Of a stretch of 64,000 nucleotides of DNA, positions 31,104 through 41,680 are shown piece after piece (the first letter of the stretch is position 1; every line of letters begins with the position of its first letter). The DNA is from Providencia alcalifaciens (GTDB taxonomy: Bacteria > Pseudomonadota > Gammaproteobacteria > Enterobacterales > Enterobacteriaceae). The position numbers and the translations under genes were made by a program. Location: NCBI RefSeq assembly GCF_020271745.1, contig NZ_CP084296.1, forward strand, positions 3,348,001 to 3,412,000. Direction: 5' to 3'. The notes below the pieces were generated by a model that saw only the letters and a list, made by a program, of their open reading frames with translations, was not told where the DNA came from and did no database searches.

Positions 31104-33856
31104 CCGATAAATTGATGGATGATGTGATTGTTGATTTACAGCATGTCAGCCAACATTACGGTGATAACTGTGCGTTGGATGACATCACTCTCGCAATTCC
31201 TGCTCGAAAAATGGTGGGGCTGATTGGTCCTGATGGCGTGGGAAAATCAAGCTTAATGTCACTGATTGCAGGCGCCCGCGTGATCCAGCAGGGGCAAGTC
31301 AACGTACTCAATGGAGACATGCATAACAGCGACCATCGTCGCAACGTCTGCCCCAAAATTGCTTACATGCCTCAAGGGTTAGGGAAAAACCTTTACCATA
31401 CGCTTTCCGTGTATGAAAACGTGGATTTTTTCGGCAGACTATTTGGGCAATCCAACGAAGAGCGAGCGTATCGCATTCAGGATCTTCTTGAAAGTACTGG
31501 GCTCGCCCCCTTTAAAGATCGACCCGCAGGGAAGTTATCGGGCGGCATGAAACAAAAGTTGGGATTATGTTGCGCGTTAATTCATGACCCGGATTTATTA
31601 ATTCTTGATGAACCGACAACGGGAGTGGACCCATTATCTCGAGCACAATTTTGGGATCTGATCGACCGCATTCGAGAACGACAAGCCAATATGAGCGTAC
31701 TGGTGGCAACAGCCTATATGGAAGAGGCGGAGCGTTTTGACTGGTTGGTGGCGATGGATGATGGCAAAGTGATGGCGACTGGGCATGCTTCTGAATTAAA
31801 AGCCCAAACAGGCTGTGACGATCTCGAAGCGGCCTTTATCGCATTATTACCCGAAGAAAAACGTGCTGGTCACCAAAAAGTGGTTATTCCTCCTCGAGAT
31901 ACGCGAGGTGATGATGTTATCGCCATTGAAGCTAAAGATTTAACTATGCGTTTTGGCAACTTTGTGGCGGTGGATCATGTGAATTTTAAAATTCCAAAAG
32001 GGGAGATTTTCGGCTTTTTAGGCTCCAATGGCTGTGGTAAATCCACCACCATGAAAATGTTAACAGGCTTACTGCAAGCCAGTGAAGGGAAAGCGTGGCT
32101 TTTTGGGCAAGAAATTGACCCAAAAGATATTGAAACCCGCAAGCGCGTTGGGTACATGTCCCAAGCTTTCTCTTTGTACAGTGAATTAAGTGTTCAGCAA
32201 AATCTTGAATTACATGCCAAACTATTCCACATTCCTGAAGATAAAATTAACCAGCGCATCGATGAAATGTGCCAGCGTTTTGACTTGGATGATGTGCGTG
32301 AAACACTCCCTGATGACCTACCTCTAGGGATACGTCAACGCCTCTCTTTGGCCGTGGCAGTTATCCACCAGCCAGAAATGTTGATCCTCGATGAACCGAC
32401 TTCTGGGGTTGACCCCGTCGCGCGAGATATGTTCTGGAACTTAATGGTGGATCTTTCGAGACGTGACGGTGTCACTATTTTTATCTCCACCCACTTTATG
32501 AACGAAGCCGAACGCTGTGACCGTATCTCATTGATGCATGCGGGCAAAGTACTGGATTGCGATACGCCAGAAAACCTAATTAAAAAGCGTGGGTTAGACA
32601 CCTTAGAAGCCACATTTATTGCCTATTTGCAGGATGCAGTTGGAGATAAAGATTCGGGCAAAGAGAGCGCACCTGAGTTTCATGTCGATACCAAACTAAA
32701 AGAGCAAGCAGAGGATGCACTCAAAAAACGCTTCAGTTTACGACGCTTATTTAGCTATAGCATTCGTGAAGGTATGGAGCTACGGCGCGATCCTGTACGT
32801 TCCACATTAGCGTTATTAGGGACGGTGATCCTGATGTTTATCATGGGATATGGGATCAGTATGGACGTGGAAAACCTACGTTTTGCTGTGCTCGACCGAG
32901 ACCAAACGGGCTTAAGCCAAGGCTATACGCTGAACTTAGCGGGCTCTCGCTACTTTATTGAGCAGCCTCCATTGCAAGATTATGAGCAGCTCGAATCAGG
33001 TATGCGTAGTGGAAAAATCACAGTAGCGATTGAAATTCCACCTAATTTTGCTCGTGATATTGCAAAAGGAAATAACGTTAAACTGGGGGTATGGATAGAC
33101 GGTGCGATGCCAAACCGAGCGGAAACGGTACGTGGCTATGTGCAAGCGATGCATTTAGCGTGGTTAAGCACGATGGCGGCACGCCAGCCGGCAGGTGTTG
33201 CAGGAATTCCAGCTATTGATATCGAAACACGCTATCGCTATAACCCGGATGTTCGTAGCTTACCGGCGATTGTTCCTGCCGTTATTCCTCTGTTGTTGAT
33301 GATGATCCCTGCGATGCTCAGCGCGCTCAGTGTAGTGCGTGAAAAAGAGTTGGGCTCAATTATTAACCTTTATGTCACCCCGATCACCAAATTAGAATTC
33401 CTGCTCGGTAAACAACTTCCTTATATTGTTTTAGGAATGTTCAACTTTGTTTTACTTTGCATTTTATCTGTCTATGTTTTTGGCGTGGAATTTAAAGGTA
33501 GTTTCTTGTCGTTGAGCTTAGCGGCATTTTTGTATATCACCATTGCAACTGGAATGGGGCTGCTGATTTCGTGTTTTATGAAAAGCCAAATCGCTGCCAT
33601 TTTTGGGACCTCAATTATTACCTTGATCCCTGCGACACAATTCTCCGGCATGATAGACCCAGTCTCCTCCTTGGAAGGCATTGGTCGTTGGGTAGGGCAG
33701 ATTTATCCGACATCCCATTTCTTAACCATTACCAGGGGAACCTTCTCTAAAGGGCTTAATTTCTTTGATTTACAAGCCTCATTTATCCCGTTAGCCATCA
33801 CAATCCCGATTGTGATTGGCTTGAGTGTTTATTTCCTGAAAAAACAGGAGGCATAG
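31100..33856 (+). CDS. rbbA: RbbA, double ABC ATPase fused to ABC-2 membrane domain
   Basis: 918 residues (E. coli 911). First ATPase: Walker [10 protein letters not shown] (43-51) and signature LSGGMKQ. Second: GSNGCGKST (308-316), but its signature is LPLGIRQ rather than LSGGQ. From about 560, an ABC-2 membrane domain with a large periplasmic loop and five or six helices. E. coli RbbA has been called a ribosome-associated ATPase, but operon and domains fit an exporter. Next gene two bases away. Confidence 0.93.
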   Translation: MTDKLMDDVIVDLQHVSQHYGDNCALDDITLAIPARKMVGLIGPDGVGKSSLMSLIAGARVIQQGQVNVLNGDMHNSDHRRNVCPKIAYMPQGLGKNLYHTLSVYENVDFFGRLFGQSNEERAYRIQDLLESTGLAPFKDRPAGKLSGGMKQKLGLCCALIHDPDLLILDEPTTGVDPLSRAQFWDLIDRIRERQANMSVLVATAYMEEAERFDWLVAMDDGKVMATGHASELKAQTGCDDLEAAFIALLPEEKRAGHQKVVIPPRDTRGDDVIAIEAKDLTMRFGNFVAVDHVNFKIPKGEIFGFLGSNGCGKSTTMKMLTGLLQASEGKAWLFGQEIDPKDIETRKRVGYMSQAFSLYSELSVQQNLELHAKLFHIPEDKINQRIDEMCQRFDLDDVRETLPDDLPLGIRQRLSLAVAVIHQPEMLILDEPTSGVDPVARDMFWNLMVDLSRRDGVTIFISTHFMNEAERCDRISLMHAGKVLDCDTPENLIKKRGLDTLEATFIAYLQDAVGDKDSGKESAPEFHVDTKLKEQAEDALKKRFSLRRLFSYSIREGMELRRDPVRSTLALLGTVILMFIMGYGISMDVENLRFAVLDRDQTGLSQGYTLNLAGSRYFIEQPPLQDYEQLESGMRSGKITVAIEIPPNFARDIAKGNNVKLGVWIDGAMPNRAETVRGYVQAMHLAWLSTMAARQPAGVAGIPAIDIETRYRYNPDVRSLPAIVPAVIPLLLMMIPAMLSALSVVREKELGSIINLYVTPITKLEFLLGKQLPYIVLGMFNFVLLCILSVYVFGVEFKGSFLSLSLAAFLYITIATGMGLLISCFMKSQIAAIFGTSIITLIPATQFSGMIDPVSSLEGIGRWVGQIYPTSHFLTITRGTFSKGLNFFDLQASFIPLAITIPIVIGLSVYFLKKQEA

Positions 33857-33858
33857 GG

Positions 33859-34986
33859 ATGTTCCGTAAAATACAGAATATTTTTAACTTGGGCGTGAAA
33901 GAATTACGAAGCTTAGGGCGCGATAAGGCAATGCTGGCGTTAATTATATTTGCGTTTACTGTCTCGATTTATTCATCTGCAACGGTAACGCCAGGTTCGC
34001 TGCATAATGCCCCGATAGCCATTGCTGATCAGGATAAATCTCAGCTTTCAAACCGTATCATTAATAGCTTCTATGAACCGTATTTCTTACCGCCTGCGGA
34101 TATTGTGCCGAATGAAATAGATGGCTTACTGGATAGAGGTGCCTACACGTTTGCAATTGATATTCCCCCAAACTTTCAAAAGGATGTACTTGCAGGACGT
34201 CACCCTCAATTACAAGTTAATATCGATGCAACGCGCATGAGCCAGGCTTTTTTAGGAAATAGCTACATCCAAAATATTACTTTAGGAGAAGTGAACGAGT
34301 TTTTGGCAAAATACCGTAGCCAAGGGCGTTTACCCGTTGATCTTGAAGTGCGTATGCGGTTCAACCCAAACTTAACGCAATCTTGGTTTGGCTCGGTGAT
34401 GGCTATCATTAACAACATCACAATGTTATCGATTGTTCTCACTGGTGCAGCGCTGATCCGGGAACGTGAACATGGCACTGTCGAGCACTTAATGGTGATG
34501 CCGTTAACGCCTTTTGAAATCATGATGTCAAAGATTTGGTCGATGGGATTAGTGGTACTGATTGCCTCGGCAGTTTCACTGTTGCTGGTGGTGAAAACCT
34601 TGCTGCAAGTACCGATTGAAGGGTCGATATTGCTGTTTATGTGTGGGGTTGCGCTCAGCCTGTTTGCCACCACATCGATAGGGATTTTTATGGGGACGAT
34701 TGCGCGCTCAATGCCACAATTTGGTCTATTGATGATCTTAGTGTTATTACCATTAAACATGCTTTCTGGGGGGATGACAGCCCGTGAAAGTATGCCGCAA
34801 CTGGTGCAAGACATCATGCTAACCATGCCGACAACCCACTTTGTTAGCCTAGCACAAGCCATTTTATATCGTGGTGCAGGATTCCAAATTGTGTGGCCGC
34901 AGTTTGTTATTTTGGTGGTCATTGGTAGCGTATTTTTCAGCTTTGCATTAATGCGCTTTCGCAAAACTATCGCCACGATGGCATAG
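33859..34986 (+). CDS. yhhJ: ABC-2 permease YhhJ
   Basis: 375 residues (E. coli 374). N-terminal helix, a periplasmic part (about 50-170), and a C-terminal block of five helices with the ABC-2 motif LIREREHGTVEHLMVMPLTP. Together with the fused membrane domain of RbbA it likely forms the export pore. Last gene of yhiI-rbbA-yhhJ, two bases after rbbA, with GGAGG before its start. Confidence 0.93.
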   Translation: MFRKIQNIFNLGVKELRSLGRDKAMLALIIFAFTVSIYSSATVTPGSLHNAPIAIADQDKSQLSNRIINSFYEPYFLPPADIVPNEIDGLLDRGAYTFAIDIPPNFQKDVLAGRHPQLQVNIDATRMSQAFLGNSYIQNITLGEVNEFLAKYRSQGRLPVDLEVRMRFNPNLTQSWFGSVMAIINNITMLSIVLTGAALIREREHGTVEHLMVMPLTPFEIMMSKIWSMGLVVLIASAVSLLLVVKTLLQVPIEGSILLFMCGVALSLFATTSIGIFMGTIARSMPQFGLLMILVLLPLNMLSGGMTARESMPQLVQDIMLTMPTTHFVSLAQAILYRGAGFQIVWPQFVILVVIGSVFFSFALMRFRKTIATMA

Positions 34987-35037
34987 CTTTTATTGCATTA
35001 GGTCGCATCACATCATATCGGACTATTTTTCACAAAA

Positions 35038-35062
35038 CGCTTGCAGATTTTATCTGCAAGCG
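35038..35062 (+). terminator. Hairpin after yhhJ
   Basis: Perfect 10-base stem CGCTTGCAGA / TCTGCAAGCG, 5-base loop; no T-run follows, so it may be an mRNA end or processing structure. Confidence 0.5.
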
Positions 35063-35097
35063 CTCTAATGCTGTGCCTATCAATTTTTAATTAATGA

Positions 35098-35134
35098 TTA
35101 GATTTTGCCTATCAAATCGATAGCAACGACTGAT
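35098..35134 (+). promoter_or_regulatory. OxyR-type site upstream of ahpC
   Basis: The sequence reads TTAG-N7-CTAT-N7-ATAG-N7-TGAT, against the OxyR consensus ATAG-N7-CTAT-N7-ATAG-N7-CTAT: the two inner blocks are perfect and the spacing is exact. It ends 57 bases before the ahpC start. Confidence 0.72.
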
Positions 35135-35191
35135 TGGATTAAGTCTCTGCGAAACAGTAACTTAATAGTCAACCAAACAGGAGGACATCAA

Positions 35192-35755
35192 ATGTCATTA
35201 ATTAATACTCAAATCAAACCTTTTTCTAATCAAGCTTTTAAAGACGGCAAATTTATCGAAGTAACAGAGAAAGATGTTGCGGGTAAATGGAGCGTTTTCT
35301 TCTTCTATCCAGCGGACTTCACTTTCGTTTGCCCAACTGAATTAGGCGACATTGCTGACCATTACGCTGAATTCCAAAAAATGGGCGTAGATATCTACTC
35401 TGTATCGACTGACACCCACTTTACTCACAAAGCATGGCACGAAAGCTCTGAAACCATCGGTAAAATCAAATACGCGATGATCGGCGACCCAACAGGTGCT
35501 CTGACTCGTAACTTCGAAAACATGCGTGAAAACGAAGGTCTGGCTGACCGTGGTACATTCGTTGTTGACCCACAAGGTATCATCCAAGCTATCGAAATCA
35601 CTGCGGAAGGCATTGGCCGTGACGCTGCTGACTTACTGCGTAAAGTTAAAGCTGCTCAATATGTTGCAAGCCACCCAGGTGAAGTTTGCCCAGCTAAATG
35701 GAAAGAAGGTGAAGCAACACTGTCTCCATCTTTAGATTTAGTCGGCAAAATCTAA
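35192..35755 (+). CDS. ahpC: Alkyl hydroperoxide reductase AhpC
   Basis: 187 residues from the ATG at 35192, preceded by AGGAGGACATCAA; identical length to E. coli AhpC. 2-Cys peroxiredoxin: peroxidatic C47 in DFTFVCPTE and resolving Cys in GEVCPAKW near residue 166. It reduces hydrogen peroxide and organic peroxides and is recycled by AhpF, next in the operon. OxyR-type site upstream. Confidence 0.97.
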   Translation: MSLINTQIKPFSNQAFKDGKFIEVTEKDVAGKWSVFFFYPADFTFVCPTELGDIADHYAEFQKMGVDIYSVSTDTHFTHKAWHESSETIGKIKYAMIGDPTGALTRNFENMRENEGLADRGTFVVDPQGIIQAIEITAEGIGRDAADLLRKVKAAQYVASHPGEVCPAKWKEGEATLSPSLDLVGKI

Positions 35756-35792
35756 TCGATAACCCTCGATAAGAATATTGCAAAATAAGCCA

Positions 35793-35833
35793 CGTTGCAG
35801 GTACTAAACACAATTAAGTAAAAGCCTGCAACG
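35793..35833 (+). other. ahpC-ahpF intergenic hairpin
   Basis: Nine-base arms CGTTGCAGG / CCTGCAACG lie 38 bases after ahpC and before ahpF, with no T-run. Likely an mRNA-processing or attenuation structure that would make AhpC more abundant than AhpF. Confidence 0.5.
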
Positions 35834-35881
35834 GGCTATTCGACGGGTATATGTACCCGATTTTATGACCAAGGGGATTAC

Positions 35882-37456
35882 ATGCTCGATAATAATTTAC
35901 AGGCTCAATTAAAAGCCTATCTGGAAAGATTAACTAAACCCGTAGAGTTAGTGTCGAATTTAGATGACAGCGCAAAATCAATTGAAATAAAACAATTACT
36001 TGAACAAATTGCGTCGCTGTCTGACAAGGTGACTGTCCGTGAAGAGCACGATGCTGCACAAAGAACACCTTCATTTTTAATCACCAACCCAGGGACTCAT
36101 ATTGGCGTGCGTTTTGCAGGCTCACCATTAGGCCATGAATTTACCTCTTTAGTGCTGGCACTCCTGCAAGTGGGTGGTCATCCATCCAAAGAAGCACAAG
36201 AATTGTTGGATCAAGTGAAAGGGCTCGAAGGCGACTTTAACTTTGAAACTTACTATTCATTATCTTGCCATAACTGCCCTGACGTCGTGCAGGCGCTGAA
36301 CTTAATGGCAGTATTGAATCCGAACATCAGCCATACGGCGATTGATGGTGCGCTGTTCCAAAACGAAATTGACGAACGCAACATCATGGGTGTTCCCGCT
36401 GTTTTCTTAAACGGCAAAGAATTTGGTCAAGGCCGCATGACATTAAGCGAAATCGTGAGCAAGGTGGATACCAATGCTGACGCGCGTGCGGCAAAAGCGA
36501 TTAGCGAACGTGACCCATTTGAAGTTCTGATCATCGGTAGTGGTCCTGCGGGTGCATCCGCTGCGGTTTATACTGCGCGTAAAGGTATTCGTACTGGTGT
36601 TATTGGTGAGCGTTTCGGTGGGCAAGTCATGGATACCGTTGATATCGAAAACTATATTTCGGTATTAAAAACTGAAGGCGCAATTTTAGCTGGTGCTCTG
36701 AAAAATCATGTAGATAGCTACAAAGTGGATGTGATTGATGGTCAATCAGTGACTAAACTTATCCCTGCTGAAGAAATGGGCGGATATCATCAAATCGAAA
36801 CCGCATCAGGCGGTGTGATGAAGGCGCGCAGTATCATTATCGCCACTGGTGCACGCTGGAGAAACATGGGTGTTCCGGGCGAACAAGAGTACCGCACAAA
36901 AGGGGTAACATTCTGTCCTCACTGTGATGGCCCACTGTTTAAAGGCAAGCGTGTTGCGGTAATCGGTGGCGGTAACTCCGGTATCGAAGCGGCTATCGAT
37001 TTAGCAGGTATTGTTGAGCATGTGACGGTATTGGAATTCGCGTCAGAATTGAAAGCGGACTCCGTGTTACAAGCTAAAGCCCGTAGCATGAGCAATATCG
37101 ATATTATTTTGAATGCACAAACCCTTGAAGTTAAAGGTGATGGTAGCAAAATGACCAGCTTAGAGTACAAAGACCGCACTGATGAAAGCGTGCACTCTTT
37201 GGAAGTGGCAGGTGCGTTTGTTCAAATCGGTTTATTACCAAATACCAATTGGTTAGGCGATACTGTTGCTCGCAACCGTATGGGTGAAATTGAAGTCGAT
37301 GCTCGTAACGAAACCAGCGTGAAGGGTGTATTCGCTGCTGGCGACTGTACAACCGTGCCTTACAAACAAATTATCATTTCCGCCGGAGAGGGGGCCAAAG
37401 CCGCATTGAGCGCATTTGACTACCTTATCCGCACAAGTACCAGAACCGCTGAATAG
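35882..37456 (+). CDS. ahpF: Alkyl hydroperoxide reductase AhpF
   Basis: 524 residues (E. coli 521). N-terminal double thioredoxin-fold domain with the redox pair SCHNCPDVV, then FAD and NADH domains ([41 protein letters not shown]). It passes electrons from NADH to AhpC. Separated from ahpC by 126 bases with a hairpin, probably one operon. Confidence 0.97.
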   Translation: MLDNNLQAQLKAYLERLTKPVELVSNLDDSAKSIEIKQLLEQIASLSDKVTVREEHDAAQRTPSFLITNPGTHIGVRFAGSPLGHEFTSLVLALLQVGGHPSKEAQELLDQVKGLEGDFNFETYYSLSCHNCPDVVQALNLMAVLNPNISHTAIDGALFQNEIDERNIMGVPAVFLNGKEFGQGRMTLSEIVSKVDTNADARAAKAISERDPFEVLIIGSGPAGASAAVYTARKGIRTGVIGERFGGQVMDTVDIENYISVLKTEGAILAGALKNHVDSYKVDVIDGQSVTKLIPAEEMGGYHQIETASGGVMKARSIIIATGARWRNMGVPGEQEYRTKGVTFCPHCDGPLFKGKRVAVIGGGNSGIEAAIDLAGIVEHVTVLEFASELKADSVLQAKARSMSNIDIILNAQTLEVKGDGSKMTSLEYKDRTDESVHSLEVAGAFVQIGLLPNTNWLGDTVARNRMGEIEVDARNETSVKGVFAAGDCTTVPYKQIIISAGEGAKAALSAFDYLIRTSTRTAE

Positions 37457-37480
37457 CTCATAGTTTAGCGGGTTGTAGCC

Positions 37481-37512
37481 AAAAGGCACTCGGGGGCGAG
37501 TGCCTTTTTTTT
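37481..37512 (+). terminator. ahpCF terminator
   Basis: Perfect 12-base stem AAAAGGCACTCG / CGAGTGCCTTTT, 4-base loop, long T-run. Confidence 0.92.
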
Positions 37513-37564
37513 GTGCGTCTAAGAATCAAGATAAAAAAGATAGTTCCATTAAGAAGAGTACCAA

Positions 37565-37891
37565 TCACTTCACCCACACATCGATAACTCTCGCAACCAC
37601 TGGCAGTAACTGCGTCAATATCACGCTGCCCACAAACCATAGGATGATTTTATTGGCGCTGGCGGCTAAAGCTTCTTTGGTGGAATAGTTGGATTTAATC
37701 ACGGCGATATTGGTTTTAACTTCATGCAGATCATTTTTCATTTTATTGACCTCTTTTTCTAAGCTATTTAACTTTGAATCCATATTGTTTCCCCCATGAA
37801 GTGCCCTCTGGTGATGCGGTTTAAATGAATCATCGCTGTAAGAAACGAATAACATGAAAGGGGCTTGTTTTTCTCGGAATTGATTCGCCAT
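37565..37891 (-). CDS. Small coiled-coil/membrane protein
   Basis: 108 residues from the ATG at 37891, which has a strong GAGGAG site. A second start at 37783 (MDSKLNSLEKEVNKMKNDLH) also has a G-rich site (GGGGGA) and would give a tidy 72-residue protein. That part is a coiled-coil (heptads over about 30 residues) followed by one membrane helix (KIILWFVGSVILTQLLPVVA). The layout recalls phage-type hemolysin XhlA/DUF1640-like small membrane proteins. No neighbour suggests a role. Both starts are possible. Confidence 0.6.
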   Translation of the reverse strand: MANQFREKQAPFMLFVSYSDDSFKPHHQRALHGGNNMDSKLNSLEKEVNKMKNDLHEVKTNIAVIKSNYSTKEALAASANKIILWFVGSVILTQLLPVVARVIDVWVK

Positions 37892-38069
37892 TGCGTTTCT
37901 CCTCAATCCTTTAACTGAACGCGCTCATCCATTAATTGCGTTTTGAGCAAACGAATGGGCATAAAAATCGGTGTATGGGTAGGAGGGTATTTTGATGAAG
38001 AGAGAGAGTCAAAAAATAGTGTAAAGATAGCGCTGAAGTTACTCCTAAAAACGTTGAGTTGCTAGCTAA

Positions 38070-38088
38070 AGCCCTGTGGAGCAGGGCT
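38070..38088. terminator. Hairpin downstream of yebB-like gene
   Basis: 7-base GC-rich stem AGCCCTG / CAGGGCT; T-run short. Confidence 0.45.
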
Positions 38089-38136
38089 CTTTATCAGTGT
38101 AGGCAGAATCAATCAATCGGTTGTTAAAGTACGAAA

Positions 38137-38718
38137 TTAATGAATATCTTCGTGACTACGGTACACCAAAGAAAGCTCTGGATGATGCCATAAGCTAGCA
38201 GGGGTGACGGTCGTGCGCTCCCAAGGAATAGAACCAATAAACCACAGTTTCCAGAATTTTAATTTGGCATTCGGATTTTTTGTTAATAATTCTTGGAAAG
38301 TTTCGATTTCACCAATGCGAATAGATAAGGCGGACTGGTAAATATCGAATACAAATTTTGAGCAAAATTGGCGTGATGAATCGTATTTAAACCCGGTGTG
38401 ATAAAACTTATTTAATCGTGGAAAAACTTGTGTCACTAACGCCTGTTTTTGTGCCTCGGTTAAATGTGTGGATAAGCGGCGCACACTGTAACGATGCTCA
38501 GATGAGCGGGCAATAAAACGGGATAATGTGGTAGTGCTCGATAAAGGAATGCGGCTTTCTGCCACTAAATAATCGTCACCATCATGGCCGATGATCATGC
38601 CCACATGGTTACTCCAACACTTTGAGGCAGAAGCGATTTGGCGAAAAACTTCAGTCCCAATACTAGTGAAAACAATGTCACCGATTTCCAGTTCATAGGG
38701 GTAATTAATTTTTGTCAT
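38137..38718 (-). CDS. YebB/YiiX-like papain-fold hydrolase
   Basis: 193 residues from the ATG at 38718 (GAGGTG site). The order is typical of the permuted NlpC/P60-like (DUF830) family: an N-terminal [16 protein letters not shown], His in [13 protein letters not shown], then much later Cys in [18 protein letters not shown]. coli YebB (200 residues) is similar. No signal peptide. These enzymes are thought to cut amide bonds of lipids or peptides, but the substrate is unknown. Confidence 0.82.
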   Translation of the reverse strand: MTKINYPYELEIGDIVFTSIGTEVFRQIASASKCWSNHVGMIIGHDGDDYLVAESRIPLSSTTTLSRFIARSSEHRYSVRRLSTHLTEAQKQALVTQVFPRLNKFYHTGFKYDSSRQFCSKFVFDIYQSALSIRIGEIETFQELLTKNPNAKLKFWKLWFIGSIPWERTTVTPASLWHHPELSLVYRSHEDIH

Positions 38719-38813
38719 AGTACACCTCAATAGGGTGAAAAGTTACATTGAGGTCATCTTATAAGTCGCCCAATATCGGCGGCAATCAGAATTGCGGCGA
38801 ATATCATTTCTGT

Positions 38814-40301
38814 TTAACTTGGGTATATTTTCAGCAATGCATCACGTAGTAATTGAATATTCTGGACGATCTCGAGCTCGGTATGGGCGGCATATCCAAA
38901 TAGAATGGCATCATTATTTTGGCTGTTAATACAATAACGAGATAACGGCTGCGCACCAAAACCAAGGTCATGGCACTGCTCTAAGATAATCTCTAAGTTA
39001 TAGCCTTTTTTTACCCAACAGACGGTATGGATCCCTGAATCATTCATTTGTGCATCAAAAATGTGGGGGAGATATTGATTGATGGATTGGCAAAAAACAG
39101 ATTGGCGTTCATAGCAAATTTTGCGGATCTTACGAATATGTCTCGCGTAATGACCTTCTTGAATAAACTGCGCTAAGGCGGCTTGCTCTAAATAGCTACA
39201 ATGACTGTCACTGTAGTATTTCATCATCGTAAAAGCTTCACTCAGATTTTCTGGCACAATTAAAAATCCAAGGCGAAAACCGGGATACATCATTTTAGAA
39301 AATGTACCAGCATAAATAACACGTTGATGATTATCCAGCCCTTGCAAGGCTTGAATCGGTTTGGATAAAAAACGAAATTCGCTGTTGTAATCATCCTCAA
39401 ATATCCAAGCATTATTTTGTTGCGCCCAATCTAATAATGCGAGGCGGCGGGGTAAGCTTAAGGTTGTTCCAAGTGGAAATTGATGAGATGGCGTGGTGTA
39501 AATCAGTTTGGCATCACTATGATGTGCGGCAGCGTATTCAATATTCATTCCTTCATTATCGAAAGGGATCGGTGAGACATTGGCACCGGCGGCGGTTAAA
39601 ATAGCACGAGCACTGTCATAACCTGGGTCATCGAGCCAAACCGTATCATTTTGTTTTAATAAGACTTTTGCCACCAAATTTATCGCCTGTTGGGTTCCAT
39701 TGACGATAATAATTTGTTTTTCATGACAATGAACGCCTCGGGTTGAACGCACATAATCAACCAATAATTTTTTGAGCGGTATATAACCATCAGGGTGATT
39801 ATAGTGCGTGATATCATGTTTGGATTTTCGCCAAACTCGCCCTAATAACCGCCCCCAAAGGTCATGGGGAAACTGATCAACACAGCCAACGCCAATATTA
39901 AATATTGAGCGCTTATTGGTATTGGGGCGTGACTGTGCCCAAAGTGGTTGAAGGTTATCCAACATGGGGTTCAGATGAAGTGCAGGATTTTCTTGTTGGA
40001 AAGCAGCTTGATTGGTGGTTATTGTACGAACTAACTCATCAGGAATTTGTGCAGAAACATACGTTCCAGAGCCTTGCTTTGAATATAAATAGCCTTCATC
40101 TATTAGGCGTTCAAATCCCGCAATTACTGAATTACGAGAAATTGACATCATTTCAGCTAGCGCCCGAGTCGAAGGCAATTTTAGGCCAGTAGCAATTCGG
40201 CCATCCAATATTGCATTACGGATCGTATGGTAAACCCCTTCATTAATTCGACCTTGCTCAATTAATAACAATGGGAACTGAGCTTGCTGCTTTCGTCTCA
40301 T
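38814..40301 (-). CDS. MocR/PdxR-type regulator (GntR HTH plus aminotransferase domain)
   Basis: 495 residues. N-terminal GntR-type winged helix at about 20-85 (RIATGLKLPSTRALAEMMSISRNSV), then a type I aminotransferase-like domain (GTQQAINLVAKVL; DDPGYDSA; FEDDYNSEFRF; GTFSKMMYPGFRLGF with the PLP lysine in TFSK). Regulators of this type usually bind PLP or an amino acid and control a neighbouring divergent gene. The divergent gene is a GNAT, 102 bases away. Target therefore likely that GNAT and itself. Confidence 0.9.
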   Translation of the reverse strand: MRRKQQAQFPLLLIEQGRINEGVYHTIRNAILDGRIATGLKLPSTRALAEMMSISRNSVIAGFERLIDEGYLYSKQGSGTYVSAQIPDELVRTITTNQAAFQQENPALHLNPMLDNLQPLWAQSRPNTNKRSIFNIGVGCVDQFPHDLWGRLLGRVWRKSKHDITHYNHPDGYIPLKKLLVDYVRSTRGVHCHEKQIIIVNGTQQAINLVAKVLLKQNDTVWLDDPGYDSARAILTAAGANVSPIPFDNEGMNIEYAAAHHSDAKLIYTTPSHQFPLGTTLSLPRRLALLDWAQQNNAWIFEDDYNSEFRFLSKPIQALQGLDNHQRVIYAGTFSKMMYPGFRLGFLIVPENLSEAFTMMKYYSDSHCSYLEQAALAQFIQEGHYARHIRKIRKICYERQSVFCQSINQYLPHIFDAQMNDSGIHTVCWVKKGYNLEIILEQCHDLGFGAQPLSRYCINSQNNDAILFGYAAHTELEIVQNIQLLRDALLKIYPS

Positions 40302-40403
40302 AAGTGGATCCTAAATAAATAACAAAAGTGTATCTTATAGAGTACCAGATAGCTCTGTACTATAACCTCATTCAGTTATATGTCTACAAATGGAAGGGTT
40401 ATT
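40302..40403. promoter_or_regulatory. Shared divergent promoter region
   Basis: Only 102 bases separate the MocR-type gene and its divergent GNAT. It contains TATAGAGTAC and GTACTATA as near-inverted motifs, a plausible regulator site. Confidence 0.45.
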
Positions 40404-40862
40404 ATGAATAATGCGGAACTACCGGTGTCTATTGAGTTTGTTTCCCTTGAGCACTACCCAGAATGGTTAGTTTATTGGTTGGAATATCAAAAGTTTTATC
40501 ATGTGGATTTAAGCGAAGAAATCACATTAACAGCATGGGCGCGTTTCTTTGATGAAAAAGAGCCGATGCACTGTGCTGTAGCGTTAGAAGGGGGCAAAGT
40601 GGTTGGTTTTGTTAACTATCTTTACCACCGTTCCACTTGGGCAGAAAATGATTTTTGTTATTTAGAAGATCTTTATGTGACCCCTGAAGTTCGCGGTCGC
40701 CATGTGGGGAAACAGTTAATTGAGTTTGTTCAGCAACAAGCGCAACAGAAACAATGTGGACGTTTATATTGGCACACACAAGAAACCAATTTACGCGGAC
40801 AAAAGCTATACAATTGGGTCGCAGAAAAACCGGGTGTTATTGAGTATAGAATGCCACTATGA
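40404..40862 (+). CDS. GNAT acetyltransferase divergent from MocR gene
   Basis: 152 residues from the ATG at 40404; a longer frame from 40380 is less likely. Acetyl-CoA loop in CYLEDLYVTPEVRGRHVGKQLIEFV, and GRLYWHTQETNLRGQKLYNWV near the end. Its divergent arrangement with a PLP-type regulator suggests control by an amino-acid-related effector. The acceptor is unknown. Confidence 0.86.
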   Translation: MNNAELPVSIEFVSLEHYPEWLVYWLEYQKFYHVDLSEEITLTAWARFFDEKEPMHCAVALEGGKVVGFVNYLYHRSTWAENDFCYLEDLYVTPEVRGRHVGKQLIEFVQQQAQQKQCGRLYWHTQETNLRGQKLYNWVAEKPGVIEYRMPL

Positions 40863-40884
40863 TGAGTAATTAATAAAATAAAGA

Positions 40885-40906
40885 CCCGCTGTTTGATGGC
40901 AGCGGG
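40885..40906. terminator. Hairpin between GNAT and ybiA
   Basis: 7-base stem CCCGCTG / CAGCGGG between convergent genes; followed by ATATTTATG on the plus strand. Confidence 0.5.
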
Positions 40907-40924
40907 ATATTTATGCAGGAAATC

Positions 40925-41464
40925 TTAATTAGATAATTGTGCTCGTACTTCCATTAATGCAAAGCCCAATAAGTTTAAGCCTTTCCACGTGAGAGGATTT
41001 TCAATATTCTCCGCATCTTCCGCTAAACCAATTCCCCATATTTTATCGACAGGGCTAGCTTCCACAAGGACACGCTCATTTGTTGCCAACAAGAACTGCT
41101 TGAGTGCATCATTTTGAGAAAATTTGGCTAAATTAGCGTTTATAACAATATCAAATCGGTTTGTATCCCAAATATCTTGCTTAAAGCCACGAACTTCTCG
41201 TCCAAAAGCTTTTGCTGCACCAGGATTCGGAGCATGGATAATTTTTTGCAGGATTTCACTATCACCAAATAAACGCGCTTTTTCTGCCATCATAAAATGT
41301 TCGGCACTGGCGAAACGGTTACCATCAACGATAAACGGGGCGGGATACCATTGGCTAAAACAGCTTTTTGTAACTTGCTGTTGTTTGGTTTGATGCCCCC
41401 AGAAAAAGACATACTTAAATTTCTTACCCGTTCGGTAGAGCTTACAAAGATTTTTTATATCCAT
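40925..41464 (-). CDS. ybiA: NADAR/YbiA-family N-glycosidase
   Basis: 179 residues from the ATG at 41464; the frame runs upstream but without a plausible protein. The NADAR fold motifs are visible: FWGHQTKQ (position about 22), SQWYPAPFIVDGNRFASAEHFMMAEKARLFGD, PNPGAAKAFGREVRGF, and WGIGLAEDAEN near the C-terminus. YbiA hydrolyses the N-glycosidic bond of early riboflavin intermediates, removing damaged ones. Isolated gene. Confidence 0.88.
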   Translation of the reverse strand: MDIKNLCKLYRTGKKFKYVFFWGHQTKQQQVTKSCFSQWYPAPFIVDGNRFASAEHFMMAEKARLFGDSEILQKIIHAPNPGAAKAFGREVRGFKQDIWDTNRFDIVINANLAKFSQNDALKQFLLATNERVLVEASPVDKIWGIGLAEDAENIENPLTWKGLNLLGFALMEVRAQLSN

Positions 41465-41680
41465 AGGACTAACTTGAAAAATAATAATTAGATTTAGTGA
41501 GAGTAACGATAAATAAATGTATTGGCTATCGGAATAACCTACACTGTATTTTTGAATAAAGCTCACACTCTGGAAAGGTATTTATCTGCATCGCTTTTTT
41601 TAACTAACATCTCATTGATTTTAACGATATAGTCACATTTATCAATTCATAATGGTTTGAAAAAAAAGAATTTCTTAATC

